DNA of 64,000 nucleotides from CBDFKV01 sp965249035 (GTDB taxonomy: Bacteria; Pseudomonadota; Gammaproteobacteria; Arenicellales; Poriferihabitantaceae). A program made the translations under genes and the position numbers. The notes under the pieces were generated by a model that saw nothing but the letters and a program-made list of their open reading frames with translations, ran no database searches and was not told the DNA's origin. Positions 51,532 through 61,077 of the stretch are shown here, piece by piece (the stretch's first letter is position 1; every line of letters starts with the position of its first letter). The stretch lies in NCBI GenBank assembly GCA_965249035.1, contig CBDFKV010000006.1, positions 372,001-436,000 of the forward strand. The letters are read 5' to 3'.

Positions 51532-53601
51532 ATGACGGTATCAACTTTGTTCTCCAACACACGCCAGCTATTGATCACTAGCACCCTCAGCAGTCTATTA
51601 GCCCTGGGATCTATCACCGGCGCCAATGCTACATCCATTGCTTATTTTGATCATGGCATTGACACAGATTTCGCGGCGGATATCCCCCGCGTATTAGCTG
51701 GCTTTGATTTCGTTAACGATGACGATATTCCCGATGACGAATCGCCCAACAAGCATGGTACTAGCGTTGGACAAGTGCTACTAAATGACACCCGAGTCAC
51801 TAATATCGTACCGATCAAAGTCACCGCACCAGGCTATGCCTGGGATTTAGAGCGAGGCAACGCTGCGATGCGATATATCCTTACGCTTGATGATGTGCGA
51901 GTCATCGATTTTCAATATTTACAACCGATTGATGTCAGCCTGTTGCAGCAAGCTGTCAAACAAAACAAAGTGATTGTCACCCAAGCAGGCAACCATAGCC
52001 TTGACAGTCCTAATCTGGGGGCAACCTTAATTCCGCTGCTAAATGGCGGTGGTTTAATTGTCGGCGGACTCGACTCTAACGACCAAATTCATCAAAGCAG
52101 TAACCGAGCGGGCGACTTAGCAGATCATTACGTGGTCGCGCCCGCCTTTAATAGCTTCACCGATACACAAGGAACCTCACTAGCTAAACCCCACGTATCT
52201 GCAGCAGCGGCGTTACTGATCGAAGCGGCTCCCAATTTGAGCGCCAAGCAAGTCGTTGAGATCATTAAGACTACCGCTACCGACCTTGGAGAGGTAGGAG
52301 TTGACCCCATTTATGGCCACGGCAAACTCAATGTCGAGCGCGCATTAAGCCCTCAAGGGCTAGGGTCGGTTGGCGGCGAATCAGGAAATGGCTCCGGCGG
52401 CGGTAGCGGCGGTGGTGCAATTGCTGCATTAGCGATTGGCGGCGCGATCGGCTGGGCATTGATGAACCGATCTAAAACGCTACAAAAAACCTTGGTGCTG
52501 GATAGCTATGATCGACCCTACTATTTTGACTTAGCATCACGCGCACCCAAGGTCGGCTTACAAGATACGACCAGCATTCTTGGGTTTAAACAAACCTCTG
52601 CTGAAATCACCCAATATCAACAGCACACCGGCATCGCTGGCTTTGACAGCCAAACCCTCAGCCTTGGAGCGAATCGGCCGACAACCGTGAGTGACTGGTT
52701 TAACCCGATGGAAGCGGACGAGCGCGACAGCCAGCTTAGCTTTGCTTTAGACCAAACCAGCGCTGATGGTGATAGCCTGAGTATGGTCTTAAACCAACCA
52801 CTGGCACTACACTTTGGTGCGGCCAGTCAATCGGCCGCATTGAGTGGCTTAAGCTCAAGCCAACTGTTCGCCTCTCCTTTCTTAGGCTACGCAGGCCAAA
52901 ATGTGGGTGTTCGGTTTGGTCAACAAAACAGCTCAACCCTGGGATTACTCAAGACTAGTTTTGGCTTATCCAGCAATGATGATCAAGGTCGACATGGTGC
53001 TTCCAGTGACGCTATCTTGCTAGAAACCTTGGTTGAAAAAGACCAAGGCTCGGTCGGCTTACAGCTTGCTTATACCGAAGAAACTGATGCTTTATTTGGC
53101 AGTGCAGACAATGGCCCGCTCAGCGTGGGCGGTGCGCAAACCTTATCGATAGCCCTGTCGGGGCACTATGCCCTGAGCGAGCGGGTCACGCTATTTGGGC
53201 AATATGCCTACGGTACTACGGCGGTTCAAGCCGAAAAAGGTTCGCTGCTCAATGGCTTCTCGCGCTTGAATAGCCAATCGGCAGCACTGGGGTTAAGCGC
53301 CAAAAAGCTGTTCCACTCGGAAGATCAACTGGCGCTGTCAGTTTCGCAACCGCTACACGTCAGCCAAGGCTGGGTTGATCTGCACACGCCCACTTCTCAG
53401 GATAGCCAGTTTTCGCCGATCTACGAGAATGAGCGAGTAAACCTGGGTGCAGCAGGCACCCCAGAAACGCGTCTTGAGCTGGGTTATTCCCGGCCACTGG
53501 GCTCATTTTCGCTTAATAGCCACTTGGTCTATCGTAACAATACCTACGCCGATGACGGTGAACAATATGGTGTAGCCATTCACCTCAGCAAGCAATGGTA
53601 A
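51532..53601 (+). CDS. Subtilase with autotransporter-like C-terminal region
   Basis: 689 residues. Signal peptide (to about residue 33, GANA), then an S8 domain: Asp40 in IAYFDHGID, His75 in PNKHGTSVG, oxyanion Asn154 in TQAGNHSL, Ser216 in DTQGTSLAKPHVSAAAALL. A Gly/Ser linker (282-295) leads to a hydrophobic stretch (AIAALAIGGAIGWALM). The C-terminal 370 residues have alternating strand-like sequence and end GVAIHLSKQW, with a terminal aromatic as in outer-membrane beta-barrels. I infer a type V-like secreted or surface protease. The FDHG Asp box is atypical (usually DTG or DSG). Confidence 0.75.
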   Translation: MTVSTLFSNTRQLLITSTLSSLLALGSITGANATSIAYFDHGIDTDFAADIPRVLAGFDFVNDDDIPDDESPNKHGTSVGQVLLNDTRVTNIVPIKVTAPGYAWDLERGNAAMRYILTLDDVRVIDFQYLQPIDVSLLQQAVKQNKVIVTQAGNHSLDSPNLGATLIPLLNGGGLIVGGLDSNDQIHQSSNRAGDLADHYVVAPAFNSFTDTQGTSLAKPHVSAAAALLIEAAPNLSAKQVVEIIKTTATDLGEVGVDPIYGHGKLNVERALSPQGLGSVGGESGNGSGGGSGGGAIAALAIGGAIGWALMNRSKTLQKTLVLDSYDRPYYFDLASRAPKVGLQDTTSILGFKQTSAEITQYQQHTGIAGFDSQTLSLGANRPTTVSDWFNPMEADERDSQLSFALDQTSADGDSLSMVLNQPLALHFGAASQSAALSGLSSSQLFASPFLGYAGQNVGVRFGQQNSSTLGLLKTSFGLSSNDDQGRHGASSDAILLETLVEKDQGSVGLQLAYTEETDALFGSADNGPLSVGGAQTLSIALSGHYALSERVTLFGQYAYGTTAVQAEKGSLLNGFSRLNSQSAALGLSAKKLFHSEDQLALSVSQPLHVSQGWVDLHTPTSQDSQFSPIYENERVNLGAAGTPETRLELGYSRPLGSFSLNSHLVYRNNTYADDGEQYGVAIHLSKQW

Positions 53602-53753
53602 CGTAACTGCTGACCGAAACAGTTAACTCTGTTTTATCCCACCCACCCTATTACTAATACCCTACAGTTGGCTCATCGTCGATTTTGCGTTGACCAAAAT
53701 GCCAAAAGCCGTTATCGTGCGGTCGTAGCAACGATAATGATAAACGGCACTCC

Positions 53754-54521
53754 ATGACTGAAACCGCACTCTCCGTACGCGAACTACGCAAATCCTTTGG
53801 CACTCACGAAGTCCTGAAAGGGATCAATTGTGAGGCTAAGCAGCATGATGTCATTTCGATACTGGGTAGCAGTGGCTCCGGTAAAAGCACCATGCTTCGT
53901 TGCATCAATCTTTTAGAGACACCGACCTCGGGCGATATCTACGTCCAGGACGAATTGATCGAGATGGTCGAAAAGCGCGGTGAACGCGTTGCCAAAGACC
54001 CCAAGCAAATCGCCAGAATTCGCGCCAAACTCGGAATGGTATTCCAACAATTTAATTTGTGGGCCCACCTAACCGTCATAGAAAACATTATCGAAGCGCC
54101 GATCCATGTTCTCAAGTTATCTCGGGCAGAAGCCATAGAGCGCGCAGAAGCACAATTGCAGCGCGTTGGCTTGTGGGATCGCAAAGATTATTTCCCAGTA
54201 CAGTTATCGGGTGGCCAACAGCAACGCGTGGCTATTGCCCGGGCGCTAGCGATGGAACCAGCGGTATTGCTGTTTGATGAACCCACCTCTGCCCTTGACC
54301 CAGAGCTGGTCGGGGAAGTGCTACAAGTCATGCATGGCTTGGCGGAGGAAGGCCGCACAATGTTGGTCGTCACCCACGAAATGGGTTTTGCACGAGATGT
54401 TTCAAATAGAGTATTATTCCTACACGAGGGGCTAATCATTGAAGATGGGCCACCCGAACAGGTATTCGAGCAACCCAAGTCAGATCGTTTTCGCGACTTT
54501 CTGTCGGGCGTGCTCAAATAA
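53754..54521 (+). CDS. Amino-acid ABC transporter ATP-binding protein
   Basis: 255-residue HisP/ArtP-type ATPase. Walker A ILGSSGSGKSTMLRCINLLE, Q-loop GMVFQQFNLWAHLTV, signature QLSGGQQQRVAIARALAM, Walker B LLFDEPTSALDPELV, H-loop VVTHEMGFARDV. The insertion VEKRGERVAKDPKQIARIRA is typical of the HisP group. First gene of a four-gene polar amino acid uptake operon. Confidence 0.92.
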   Translation: MTETALSVRELRKSFGTHEVLKGINCEAKQHDVISILGSSGSGKSTMLRCINLLETPTSGDIYVQDELIEMVEKRGERVAKDPKQIARIRAKLGMVFQQFNLWAHLTVIENIIEAPIHVLKLSRAEAIERAEAQLQRVGLWDRKDYFPVQLSGGQQQRVAIARALAMEPAVLLFDEPTSALDPELVGEVLQVMHGLAEEGRTMLVVTHEMGFARDVSNRVLFLHEGLIIEDGPPEQVFEQPKSDRFRDFLSGVLK

Positions 54522-54563
54522 CAGCCTTATCCATTCCACATTATTAAAGAGGATTTTTAGAGT

Positions 54564-55349
54564 ATGAATGTATTAAAGAAATTATTAGGGATTGTTGTAG
54601 CTAGCTCCTTGCTGGGCTTTGCCACTCTCAGCCAAGCAGGCGACTGGAGCAAAGTCCGTATTGGCGTTGAAGGTGCTTACCCACCATTCAGCCAAGTTGA
54701 ACCCGACGGCTCTTTGGTGGGATTTGATATTGATATCGCCAACGCCCTATGTGCGGAAATCGGCGCTGAGTGTGAGCTGATTACGCAAGATTGGGATGGA
54801 ATCATTCCGGCGTTATTAGCGCGCAAGTACGATGCAATTATTGCCTCAATGTCGATTACTGAAGAGCGCAAAGAAAAAGTTGCTTTTACCAATAAGTATT
54901 ACACTTCACCGGTTCGATTCGCGGCTAAAAAAGGATCTGCCTCTGACACTAGCAAAGAAGGCCTCAAGGGCAAAGCTATTGGGGTACAACGTGCAACGGT
55001 TAGTGATACCTTCGCGACTGGCGAATATGGCGACGCTGAAATCAAGCGGTACAGCACCCAGGACGAAGCCTATCTCGATGCCATTGCAGGACGTATTGAT
55101 TTTCTATTGGCAGATGCTTTAGTGATGGACGACGGTTTTCTAAAAACGGAACAAGGCGCTGATTTTGAGTTTGTCGGCCCCCTCTTCAGCGACGAGAAAT
55201 ACTTTGGCCCCGGGATTGGTATCGCAACCCGCAAAAAGGATGCCGATCTGGTAGATCTTCTCAACCAAGCGATTGATACGATCCGCACTAATGGAGTCTA
55301 CAAAGAATTGAACGATAAGTACTTCACTTTCGACGTCTATGGCGAGTAG
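54564..55349 (+). CDS. Periplasmic basic-amino-acid-binding protein
   Basis: 261 residues with a signal peptide (LLGIVVASSLLGFATLSQAG). Family-3 binding protein landmarks: VRIGVEGAYPPFSQVEPDGS, GFDIDIANALCAEIGAECEL, ITQDWDGIIPALLARKYDAI, ASMSITEERKEKVAFTNKYY and FVGPLFSDEKYFGPGIGIAT. It is closest in style to lysine/arginine/ornithine or histidine binding proteins (ArgT/HisJ/AotJ). An AAAGAGGA ribosome site precedes the ATG. Confidence 0.88.
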   Translation: MNVLKKLLGIVVASSLLGFATLSQAGDWSKVRIGVEGAYPPFSQVEPDGSLVGFDIDIANALCAEIGAECELITQDWDGIIPALLARKYDAIIASMSITEERKEKVAFTNKYYTSPVRFAAKKGSASDTSKEGLKGKAIGVQRATVSDTFATGEYGDAEIKRYSTQDEAYLDAIAGRIDFLLADALVMDDGFLKTEQGADFEFVGPLFSDEKYFGPGIGIATRKKDADLVDLLNQAIDTIRTNGVYKELNDKYFTFDVYGE

Positions 55350-55358
55350 CGTGTTCTT

Positions 55359-55381
55359 GGGGCTGGTTTGTGACTAGCCCC
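55359..55381 (+). terminator. Intercistronic hairpin after binding protein gene
   Basis: GGGGCT, loop, AGCCCC, followed by ATTTCCTT, 10 bp after the stop. A hairpin in the 95-bp gap between the binding protein and permease genes fits partial termination or mRNA stabilisation, allowing excess binding protein. Confidence 0.55.
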
Positions 55382-55444
55382 ATTTCCTTACTATCAACTC
55401 CCACTCATATCTGCCCAATGCAACCATTAAACTCTAGCGACTAA

Positions 55445-56131
55445 ATGTTCGATTTCGAAGGCTATCTGCCATTCATTATCAAAGGCATGGGCCTAACAAT
55501 TGCTGTCGCATTACTCTCGCTACTGATCGCGTTAGTGCTGGGCATGTTAGCGGCAACCGCTCGCCTCTCGAAATCCAAACCATTACAGTTAACGGCTGGG
55601 GTATACACGACTGTCATCCGTGGAATTCCTGATATTGTATTGATGCTACTGATCTTCTTTGGCGGCCAAATGCTTATCAATAGCATTGGCGATAAACTGG
55701 GGTGGGATTATATCGACGTCAACCCATTTATCGCAGGTGTACTAACCATCGGCTTCATTTTTGGTGCCTATATGGGTGAAACCTTTCGCGGTGCCATCAT
55801 GGCTGTACCCAAAGGTGAGATTGAAGCAGCGCACGCGTTTGGCATGTTACCCAAACAAGCTTTTTTACGGATTACCCTGCCCGCCATGGTGCGCCACGCG
55901 CTGCCTGGGTTTGGTAATAATTGGTTGGTTATGGTTAAAACCACTGCGCTGGTATCCCTAATTGGTCTACACGATATGGTCTTTAACGCGGGTGTCGCTG
56001 GCGGTGCGACCCGTAAACCATTTACGTTCTACTTATTGGTAGCCTTTCTATTTTTACTGATCACCGCTGTTTCCAATCATGGAATCCGCTGGATTGATAA
56101 ACGCTATAGTGGTGGCGTAAAGACTGACTAA
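55445..56131 (+). CDS. Amino-acid ABC transporter permease (HisQ-like)
   Basis: 228 residues with about five membrane segments (MGLTIAVALLSLLIALVLGM near the start). The EAA loop is GEIEAAHAFGMLPKQAFLRI. TTVIRGIPDIVLMLLIFFGG is characteristic of HisQ-type permeases. Its stop overlaps the start of the second permease (TAATG). Confidence 0.9.
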   Translation: MFDFEGYLPFIIKGMGLTIAVALLSLLIALVLGMLAATARLSKSKPLQLTAGVYTTVIRGIPDIVLMLLIFFGGQMLINSIGDKLGWDYIDVNPFIAGVLTIGFIFGAYMGETFRGAIMAVPKGEIEAAHAFGMLPKQAFLRITLPAMVRHALPGFGNNWLVMVKTTALVSLIGLHDMVFNAGVAGGATRKPFTFYLLVAFLFLLITAVSNHGIRWIDKRYSGGVKTD

Positions 56132-56820
56132 TGGATTTCACTCACGTTATCGAAAACTTGCCACTTTATTTTCAGGGCCTTTGGGTAACTGTTCAACTAC
56201 TGGTATTGGCGCTTGCTCTTGGCTTATTGATTGCTCTACCGATTGGTATTGCTGCTGGATCTCGTTCAATTTGGATCAATGCGTTTCCACGTGCGTTTAT
56301 TTACTTCATGCGCGGCACGCCGTTATTAGTACAGATTTTTTTGATCTATAATGGCATGGGACAATTCGAAGCCATTCGTGAAAGCTTTATCTGGCCTGTA
56401 TTCAAACAAGCGTATTGGTGCGCGCTAATCGCCTTTGCACTGAATACCGCTGGCTATACGGCCGAAATCATTCGCGGCACCATCAAACAAACGCCACGCG
56501 GAGAAATAGAAGCGGCCAAAGCTTCTGGTATGTCAGTAGTCACTCAATATCGTCGAATTATTTTGCCCAGCACCTTCCGGCGCATGCTGCCAGCTTACGG
56601 CAACGAAGTGATTTTTATGCTTCACGGAACCGCTCTAGCGGGCTTTATTACGATTGTCGATATACTAGGTGCCGCGAAATACGTCAATTCACGTTACTAC
56701 ATCCCCTTCGAGTCATATATCACCGCAGGCTTGTTCTACCTCTGCTTGACTTTCATGATCGTTCTGATCTTCAAGCACTTGGAAAAACGCTATTTATCCT
56801 ATCTAACGCGTAAACCCTGA
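56131..56820 (+). CDS. Amino-acid ABC transporter permease (HisM-like)
   Basis: 229 residues, five or so membrane segments. FIYFMRGTPLLVQIFLIYNG and the EAA loop GEIEAAKASGMSVVTQYRRI, followed by LPSTFRRMLPAYGNEVIFML, mark a HisM-type permease. It completes the transporter with the ATPase, binding protein and HisQ-like subunit, and converges on dxr. Confidence 0.9.
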   Translation: MDFTHVIENLPLYFQGLWVTVQLLVLALALGLLIALPIGIAAGSRSIWINAFPRAFIYFMRGTPLLVQIFLIYNGMGQFEAIRESFIWPVFKQAYWCALIAFALNTAGYTAEIIRGTIKQTPRGEIEAAKASGMSVVTQYRRIILPSTFRRMLPAYGNEVIFMLHGTALAGFITIVDILGAAKYVNSRYYIPFESYITAGLFYLCLTFMIVLIFKHLEKRYLSYLTRKP

Positions 56821-56873
56821 ATTCGATTACCGAACATTGGTTCTTTAGATTGCTAAATAGCCATTAGCCGCAA

Positions 56874-58053
56874 CTAAGCTTCAATTCGTACCTTAGCTAT
56901 TACTCTTGCTTGTTGGTCTGAGGCCACCACACTGTCTAAATCCCGCTTGCTCGTCGCAGGCAACGTATCCATGGTTGACTCCACCACTATCGGGATTTGA
57001 TCGAACGCCAAGCGCCCATTTAAAAAAGCATCAACCGCCACCTCATTGGCCGCATTAAGTATGGTGGGTAGAGTGCCTTCTGCCTCCGCAGCCTGGCGCG
57101 CCAATCGTAACGATGGGAATTTATCCAGATCAGGGGCTTCAAACTCAAGCTTACCTAATGCGATTACATTCAATGGTTCAGCGCCTGACTCAATGCGATC
57201 AGGCCACGCCAAAGCATGCGCGATAGGGATACGCATGTCCGGGCTACCCATCTGTGACAAGATCGAACCATCCACATATTCAACCATAGAATGAATCATA
57301 CTTTGCGGGTGGACCACGATGTCAACCCGCTCCGGCGTTGTATTAAACAAGGCGCACGCTTCGATCAGTTCCAAACCTTTGTTCATCATTGTCGCCGAGT
57401 CCACTGATATCTTTCGCCCCATGTCCCCAATTGGGGTGCGCGCAAGCCTGAGCCGGAGTAACGCTTGCAAACTGAGATTGATCAAGCGTCCGAAAGGGCC
57501 CGCCTGAGCCAGTCAATAATATTTTTCGCACCCCACTGGCATCCAAATCACGCTGCATCGCATCAGCAGGCAGGCACTGAAAAATTGCGTTATGTTCGCT
57601 ATCGAGTGGCAGCAAAGTGGCGTTGGCTGCTCTCGCCTCGGCAATGATTTCTGGCCCCATCATTACCAACGGCTCTTTATTAGCAATCAGCACGGTTTTC
57701 CCTGCGCGTACGGCTGCCAACGTCGACAATAAGCCCGCGGCACCGACAATCCCGCCAACGACCACGTCAGCCTCGTCCATCGCTGCCAATGCCACCAAGG
57801 CATCACTACTGCTAATCACCTCGGTTTGACAGCTATTCTGATTGAGCTGATCGCGCAATGAGCTTGCAGCTGACGGATTAACCATCACTGCATAACGAGG
57901 CTGAAACTGAAGGCATTGCTCAGTCATCCGCTCAACATCGGAATGAGCACTTAAGCCAAACACACTAAATCTACCGGGATGCCGAGCAATCACATCTAGC
58001 GTATTAACACCGATTGAGCCGGTTGAACCGAGGATCGTAATGGGTCTTGGCAT
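56874..58053 (-). pseudogene. dxr: 1-deoxy-D-xylulose-5-phosphate reductoisomerase, frameshifted
   Basis: DXR of the MEP isoprenoid pathway. The 5' part has NADPH-binding ITILGSTGSIGVNTLDVI, VVGGIVGAAGLLSTLAAV, LIANKEPLVMMG and LPLDSEHNAIFQCL, reading to PAQACAHPNW. The 3' part resumes in another frame as MGRKISVDSATMMNKGLELI, then VVHPQSMIHSMVEYVDGS and LPTILNAANEVAVDAFL. One extra G in the GGGG run (plus-strand cccc, 57425-57428) explains the break; removing it gives HPNWDMGRKISVDSATMMNK. Both halves are otherwise intact. An essential enzyme makes a sequencing indel quite possible. Confidence 0.88.
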
Positions 58054-58058
58054 AAGAC

Positions 58059-58865
58059 TTATGACCAGACAACAGCCTGCCAGTAAGTCGCGAATAGTGG
58101 CAACCCGGCAATCAAACCATCGATGCGATCCAGTATGCCACCATGGCCCGGTAAAATAACACCGCTGTCTTTCACTCCCGCTGAGCGCTTTAACTTACTT
58201 TCGGTCAAATCACCCACCACTGAAATCAGACTGGTTAATAACGCCACCAAAGCAACCGACAGATAAGACATCCAGCCGGTGATATTTGGAAATACAAATA
58301 CGGTGTAAGCCAGCGCCACTAGTATTGCGCCAAGGCAGCCTGCCACCAACCCTTCCCAGGTTTTTCCGGGTGATATGTCGGGAGCCAGCTTATTTTTACC
58401 GAATTGCTTGCCGCCAAAATATGCCAATGAATCGGCACTCCAAACAATCAACATGCCAAGCAATAGTATCTTCGCGCCTTCAGGCTGTGACTTGAGAAAA
58501 AATATCGCTAGCCACGCGACAAACAATGCCCACACTCCTTGAGTCAGGCACAAGTATCGATGCTTTTTATCCCATTTTTTACCCAGCCGTAAGGTTTTGG
58601 TGAGCCAATAAATGACTCCCACAAATAAGATGGGCCACGCGGGAAGATGGGAGGCCAGCAAAAACATCGCCCCCAGAGAGAGGTAGACGACCATTGAGAT
58701 GAGCATCGATTGCAGCCCCGCCTCACACAGACGCGACCACTCATACAAAACGACTGCAAATACAGCCAGAGCCAGCAAACTAAACAGATGTGGTGAAAGG
58801 CCCAACAGCCCCCATAAAACCAGTGCTAATAGCACAATGGCGGTTAAGATTCGATGCATTAACAT
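58059..58865 (-). CDS. cdsA: Phosphatidate cytidylyltransferase
   Basis: 268-residue polytopic membrane enzyme making CDP-diacylglycerol for phospholipid synthesis. The CDS signature is near the C-terminus: ESKLKRSAGVKDSGVILPGH followed by GGILDRIDGL. Several membrane segments (LTAIVLLALVLWGLLGLSPH and others) precede it, plus YFGGKQFGKNKLAPDISPGK with TWEG. It lies between uppS and dxr as in most gammaproteobacteria. Confidence 0.93.
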   Translation of the reverse strand: MLMHRILTAIVLLALVLWGLLGLSPHLFSLLALAVFAVVLYEWSRLCEAGLQSMLISMVVYLSLGAMFLLASHLPAWPILFVGVIYWLTKTLRLGKKWDKKHRYLCLTQGVWALFVAWLAIFFLKSQPEGAKILLLGMLIVWSADSLAYFGGKQFGKNKLAPDISPGKTWEGLVAGCLGAILVALAYTVFVFPNITGWMSYLSVALVALLTSLISVVGDLTESKLKRSAGVKDSGVILPGHGGILDRIDGLIAGLPLFATYWQAVVWS

Positions 58866-58872
58866 AGTGTAT

Positions 58873-59619
58873 TTAAGTACTCAAAGTACATTTAGCGTCA
58901 ATCTGCTCGTCTGTCTTCCCATACCGACGTTGGCGTTGACTGAAACCTGTAATCGCTAGGTCAAGCTCCCGCTGATCGAAGTCTGGCCAATAGCAATCGG
59001 TAAAATAGTATTCCGCGTAGGCTGCTTGCCACAGTAAAAAATTACTGATCCGTTGCTCTCCACCCGTGCGAACTAAGAGGTCGGGGTCGGGCAGGTTGTG
59101 CGTCGCCAAATAGCTGTTGAAACGCCGCTCATCCAGGTCTTCGACCTGAAGATGGCCTGCCGCAACTTCAGTTGCGATGCGTTTACTCGCTTGCATAACG
59201 TCCCAACGGCCACCGTAATTAATGGCGATGGTCAGCGTCATGTTTGTGTTGTTCTCAGTTAACGTCAGACCTGCAGTGATCTTTTTTTGAATCCGTTTGG
59301 AAAAGGCGCTTAGATCACCAATGATATTCAGCTTAATGCCGTTATTGTGCAAACGTTGCAGGTCAGTTTCCAGAACAGTGACGAGCAACTCAAGCAACAG
59401 CTTAACTTCAGCCGGTGGACGATTCCAGTTTTCGCTGCTAAACGCAAACAGCGTGAGATAACCAACACCCCGTTCAGCGCAGTGCTCAACAACCTTCCGA
59501 ACGGCAGCCACACCTTGCTTGTGACCGTATACACGGGGCTTATTGCGGGCTTTCGCCCAGCGGCCATTGCCATCCATGATGATAGCAATATGCGCTGGTA
59601 GCTGGTCTGTCGCGGGCAT
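58873..59619 (-). CDS. uppS: Undecaprenyl diphosphate synthase
   Basis: 248-residue cis-prenyltransferase making the C55 lipid carrier for cell wall synthesis. HIAIIMDGNGRWAKARNKPR (catalytic Asp), YGHKQGVAAVRKVVEHC, YLTLFAFSSENWNRP, AINYGGRWD, and PDPDLLVRTGGEQRISNFLL with YFTDCYWPDFD. Located 7 bp from cdsA. Confidence 0.95.
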   Translation of the reverse strand: MPATDQLPAHIAIIMDGNGRWAKARNKPRVYGHKQGVAAVRKVVEHCAERGVGYLTLFAFSSENWNRPPAEVKLLLELLVTVLETDLQRLHNNGIKLNIIGDLSAFSKRIQKKITAGLTLTENNTNMTLTIAINYGGRWDVMQASKRIATEVAAGHLQVEDLDERRFNSYLATHNLPDPDLLVRTGGEQRISNFLLWQAAYAEYYFTDCYWPDFDQRELDLAITGFSQRQRRYGKTDEQIDAKCTLST

Positions 59620-59656
59620 GATGCGTGCTACTAATGGTTGACTATACGTCCAAAGC

Positions 59657-60214
59657 CTAAACTTCCATCACCTCTTCGTTCTTGGCAGCTACCAAGCCTT
59701 CAATTTGGTGGACGTACTGATCGGTTTTTCCCTGGATTTGATCCAAGGCCCGCTTCTCATCATCTTCGGAGATTTCTTTTTCTTTTTCTAAATCTTTGGT
59801 CATGCTAATCGCATCACGGCGAATATTGCGAATCGCGATTTTACCATTTTCACCTTCGTGGCTGACTATTTTAGTCATCTCCTGCCGACGATCTTCGGTC
59901 ATAGGTGGCAAGGGAATACGAATATTGTCTCCCGCACTCACTGGGTTTAGACCCAAGTCGGAAGTCATGATAGCCTTTTCAATCACTGGTACCATGTTCT
60001 TTTCCCAAGGCTGTACCGCTAAGGTCCTGGCGTCTTGAACGCTGACAGTCGCACATTGTGATAAGGGCGTTGCGCTACCATAGTAATCCACCATGATGTG
60101 GTCCAGTAAACTGGTATTGGCGCGACCGGTACGAATGCGTTGAAATTCATCTTTGACCGCTGCTACGCTCTTCTTCATTCGCTGTTCGGCGTCTTGCAAA
60201 ATATCGTTAATCAT
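59657..60214 (-). CDS. frr: Ribosome recycling factor
   Basis: 185 residues from ATG 60214, which follows a strong ribosome site (GGAGGTG, 6 nt spacing) and gives the canonical MINDILQDAEQRMKKSV start; a GTG 9 bp upstream is rejected. Other landmarks: FQRIRTGRANTSLLDHI, YYGSATPLSQCATVSVQDAR, IRIPLPPMTEDRRQEM, VAIRNIRRDA-like (here IAIRNIRRDA). It splits post-termination ribosomes with EF-G. Confidence 0.96.
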   Translation of the reverse strand: MINDILQDAEQRMKKSVAAVKDEFQRIRTGRANTSLLDHIMVDYYGSATPLSQCATVSVQDARTLAVQPWEKNMVPVIEKAIMTSDLGLNPVSAGDNIRIPLPPMTEDRRQEMTKIVSHEGENGKIAIRNIRRDAISMTKDLEKEKEISEDDEKRALDQIQGKTDQYVHQIEGLVAAKNEEVMEV

Positions 60215-60321
60215 GGGACTCACCTCCGAAGGTATTGCCTAATTGAAAGGCTTTATTGGCCCCTGTCTTGTCGCATTTATCAAGCTGCGAGCCGCTCTAG
60301 GGGTGGAGTATTATAGCGCTA

Positions 60322-61044
60322 TTAGCTTGGGGTCACGAGTGTCCCGATGCTTTCACCTGCGATAGCGCGCGGTAAATTACCCGGTTTATGAAAATTTAAT
60401 ACTTGAATCGGCATCCCGTTTTCACGACACAAGGTGATCGCGGTAGCGTCCATCACGCGCAAGCCCTTTTCCAAGACCTGGTCAAAAGTAAGGCGATCGT
60501 ACTTAACGGCGTTAGGGTTTTGTTCGGGGTCATCGTCGTAAACGCCATCGACCCGCGTTGCTTTGATCATTAAATCAGCACCCATTTCCAGCGCCCGCAA
60601 GCTGGATGCGGTGTCGGTGGTAAATAGTGGGTTGCCCGTGCCTGCGCCAAAAATCACCACCCGGCCTTTATCAAGGTGCTTGAGCGCGCGATTGCGGACA
60701 TAGGGCTCAACCACGCCATCAATGGAAATCGCTGACATCACCCGGCTGGGCTGACCACAGGCATCTAATGCTTGCTGTAACGACAGCGCATTCATCACCG
60801 TCGCCAGCATACCGATATAGTCAGCGCCAATTCTATCCATATCGGCAGCGGCGTTGCTCATGCCGCGAAAGAAATTACCGCCACCAACGACAATCGCCAA
60901 TTGCACCCCAGACTGCACGATCTGTTGAACCTCGTCAGCAATCGATGCCAGCATCGACCCATCAATGCCAAATTTGGCATCACCTGCCAACGACTCGCCA
61001 CTCAGCTTTAATAACACGCGTCGATAGGCAGGTGCTTGAGTCAT
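60322..61044 (-). CDS. pyrH: Uridylate kinase
   Basis: 240 residues. RVLLKLSGESLAGDAKFGID, IVVGGGNFFRGM, DYIGMLATVMNALSLQQAL, GRVVIFGAGTGNPLFTTDTA, KATRVDGVYDDDPEQNP and DATAITLCRENGMPIQVLNF. It phosphorylates UMP to UDP. Standard position between tsf and frr. Confidence 0.96.
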   Translation of the reverse strand: MTQAPAYRRVLLKLSGESLAGDAKFGIDGSMLASIADEVQQIVQSGVQLAIVVGGGNFFRGMSNAAADMDRIGADYIGMLATVMNALSLQQALDACGQPSRVMSAISIDGVVEPYVRNRALKHLDKGRVVIFGAGTGNPLFTTDTASSLRALEMGADLMIKATRVDGVYDDDPEQNPNAVKYDRLTFDQVLEKGLRVMDATAITLCRENGMPIQVLNFHKPGNLPRAIAGESIGTLVTPS

Positions 61045-61077
61045 TGTATGATTGGGTTTAAACCCGTTTCATTCAGT

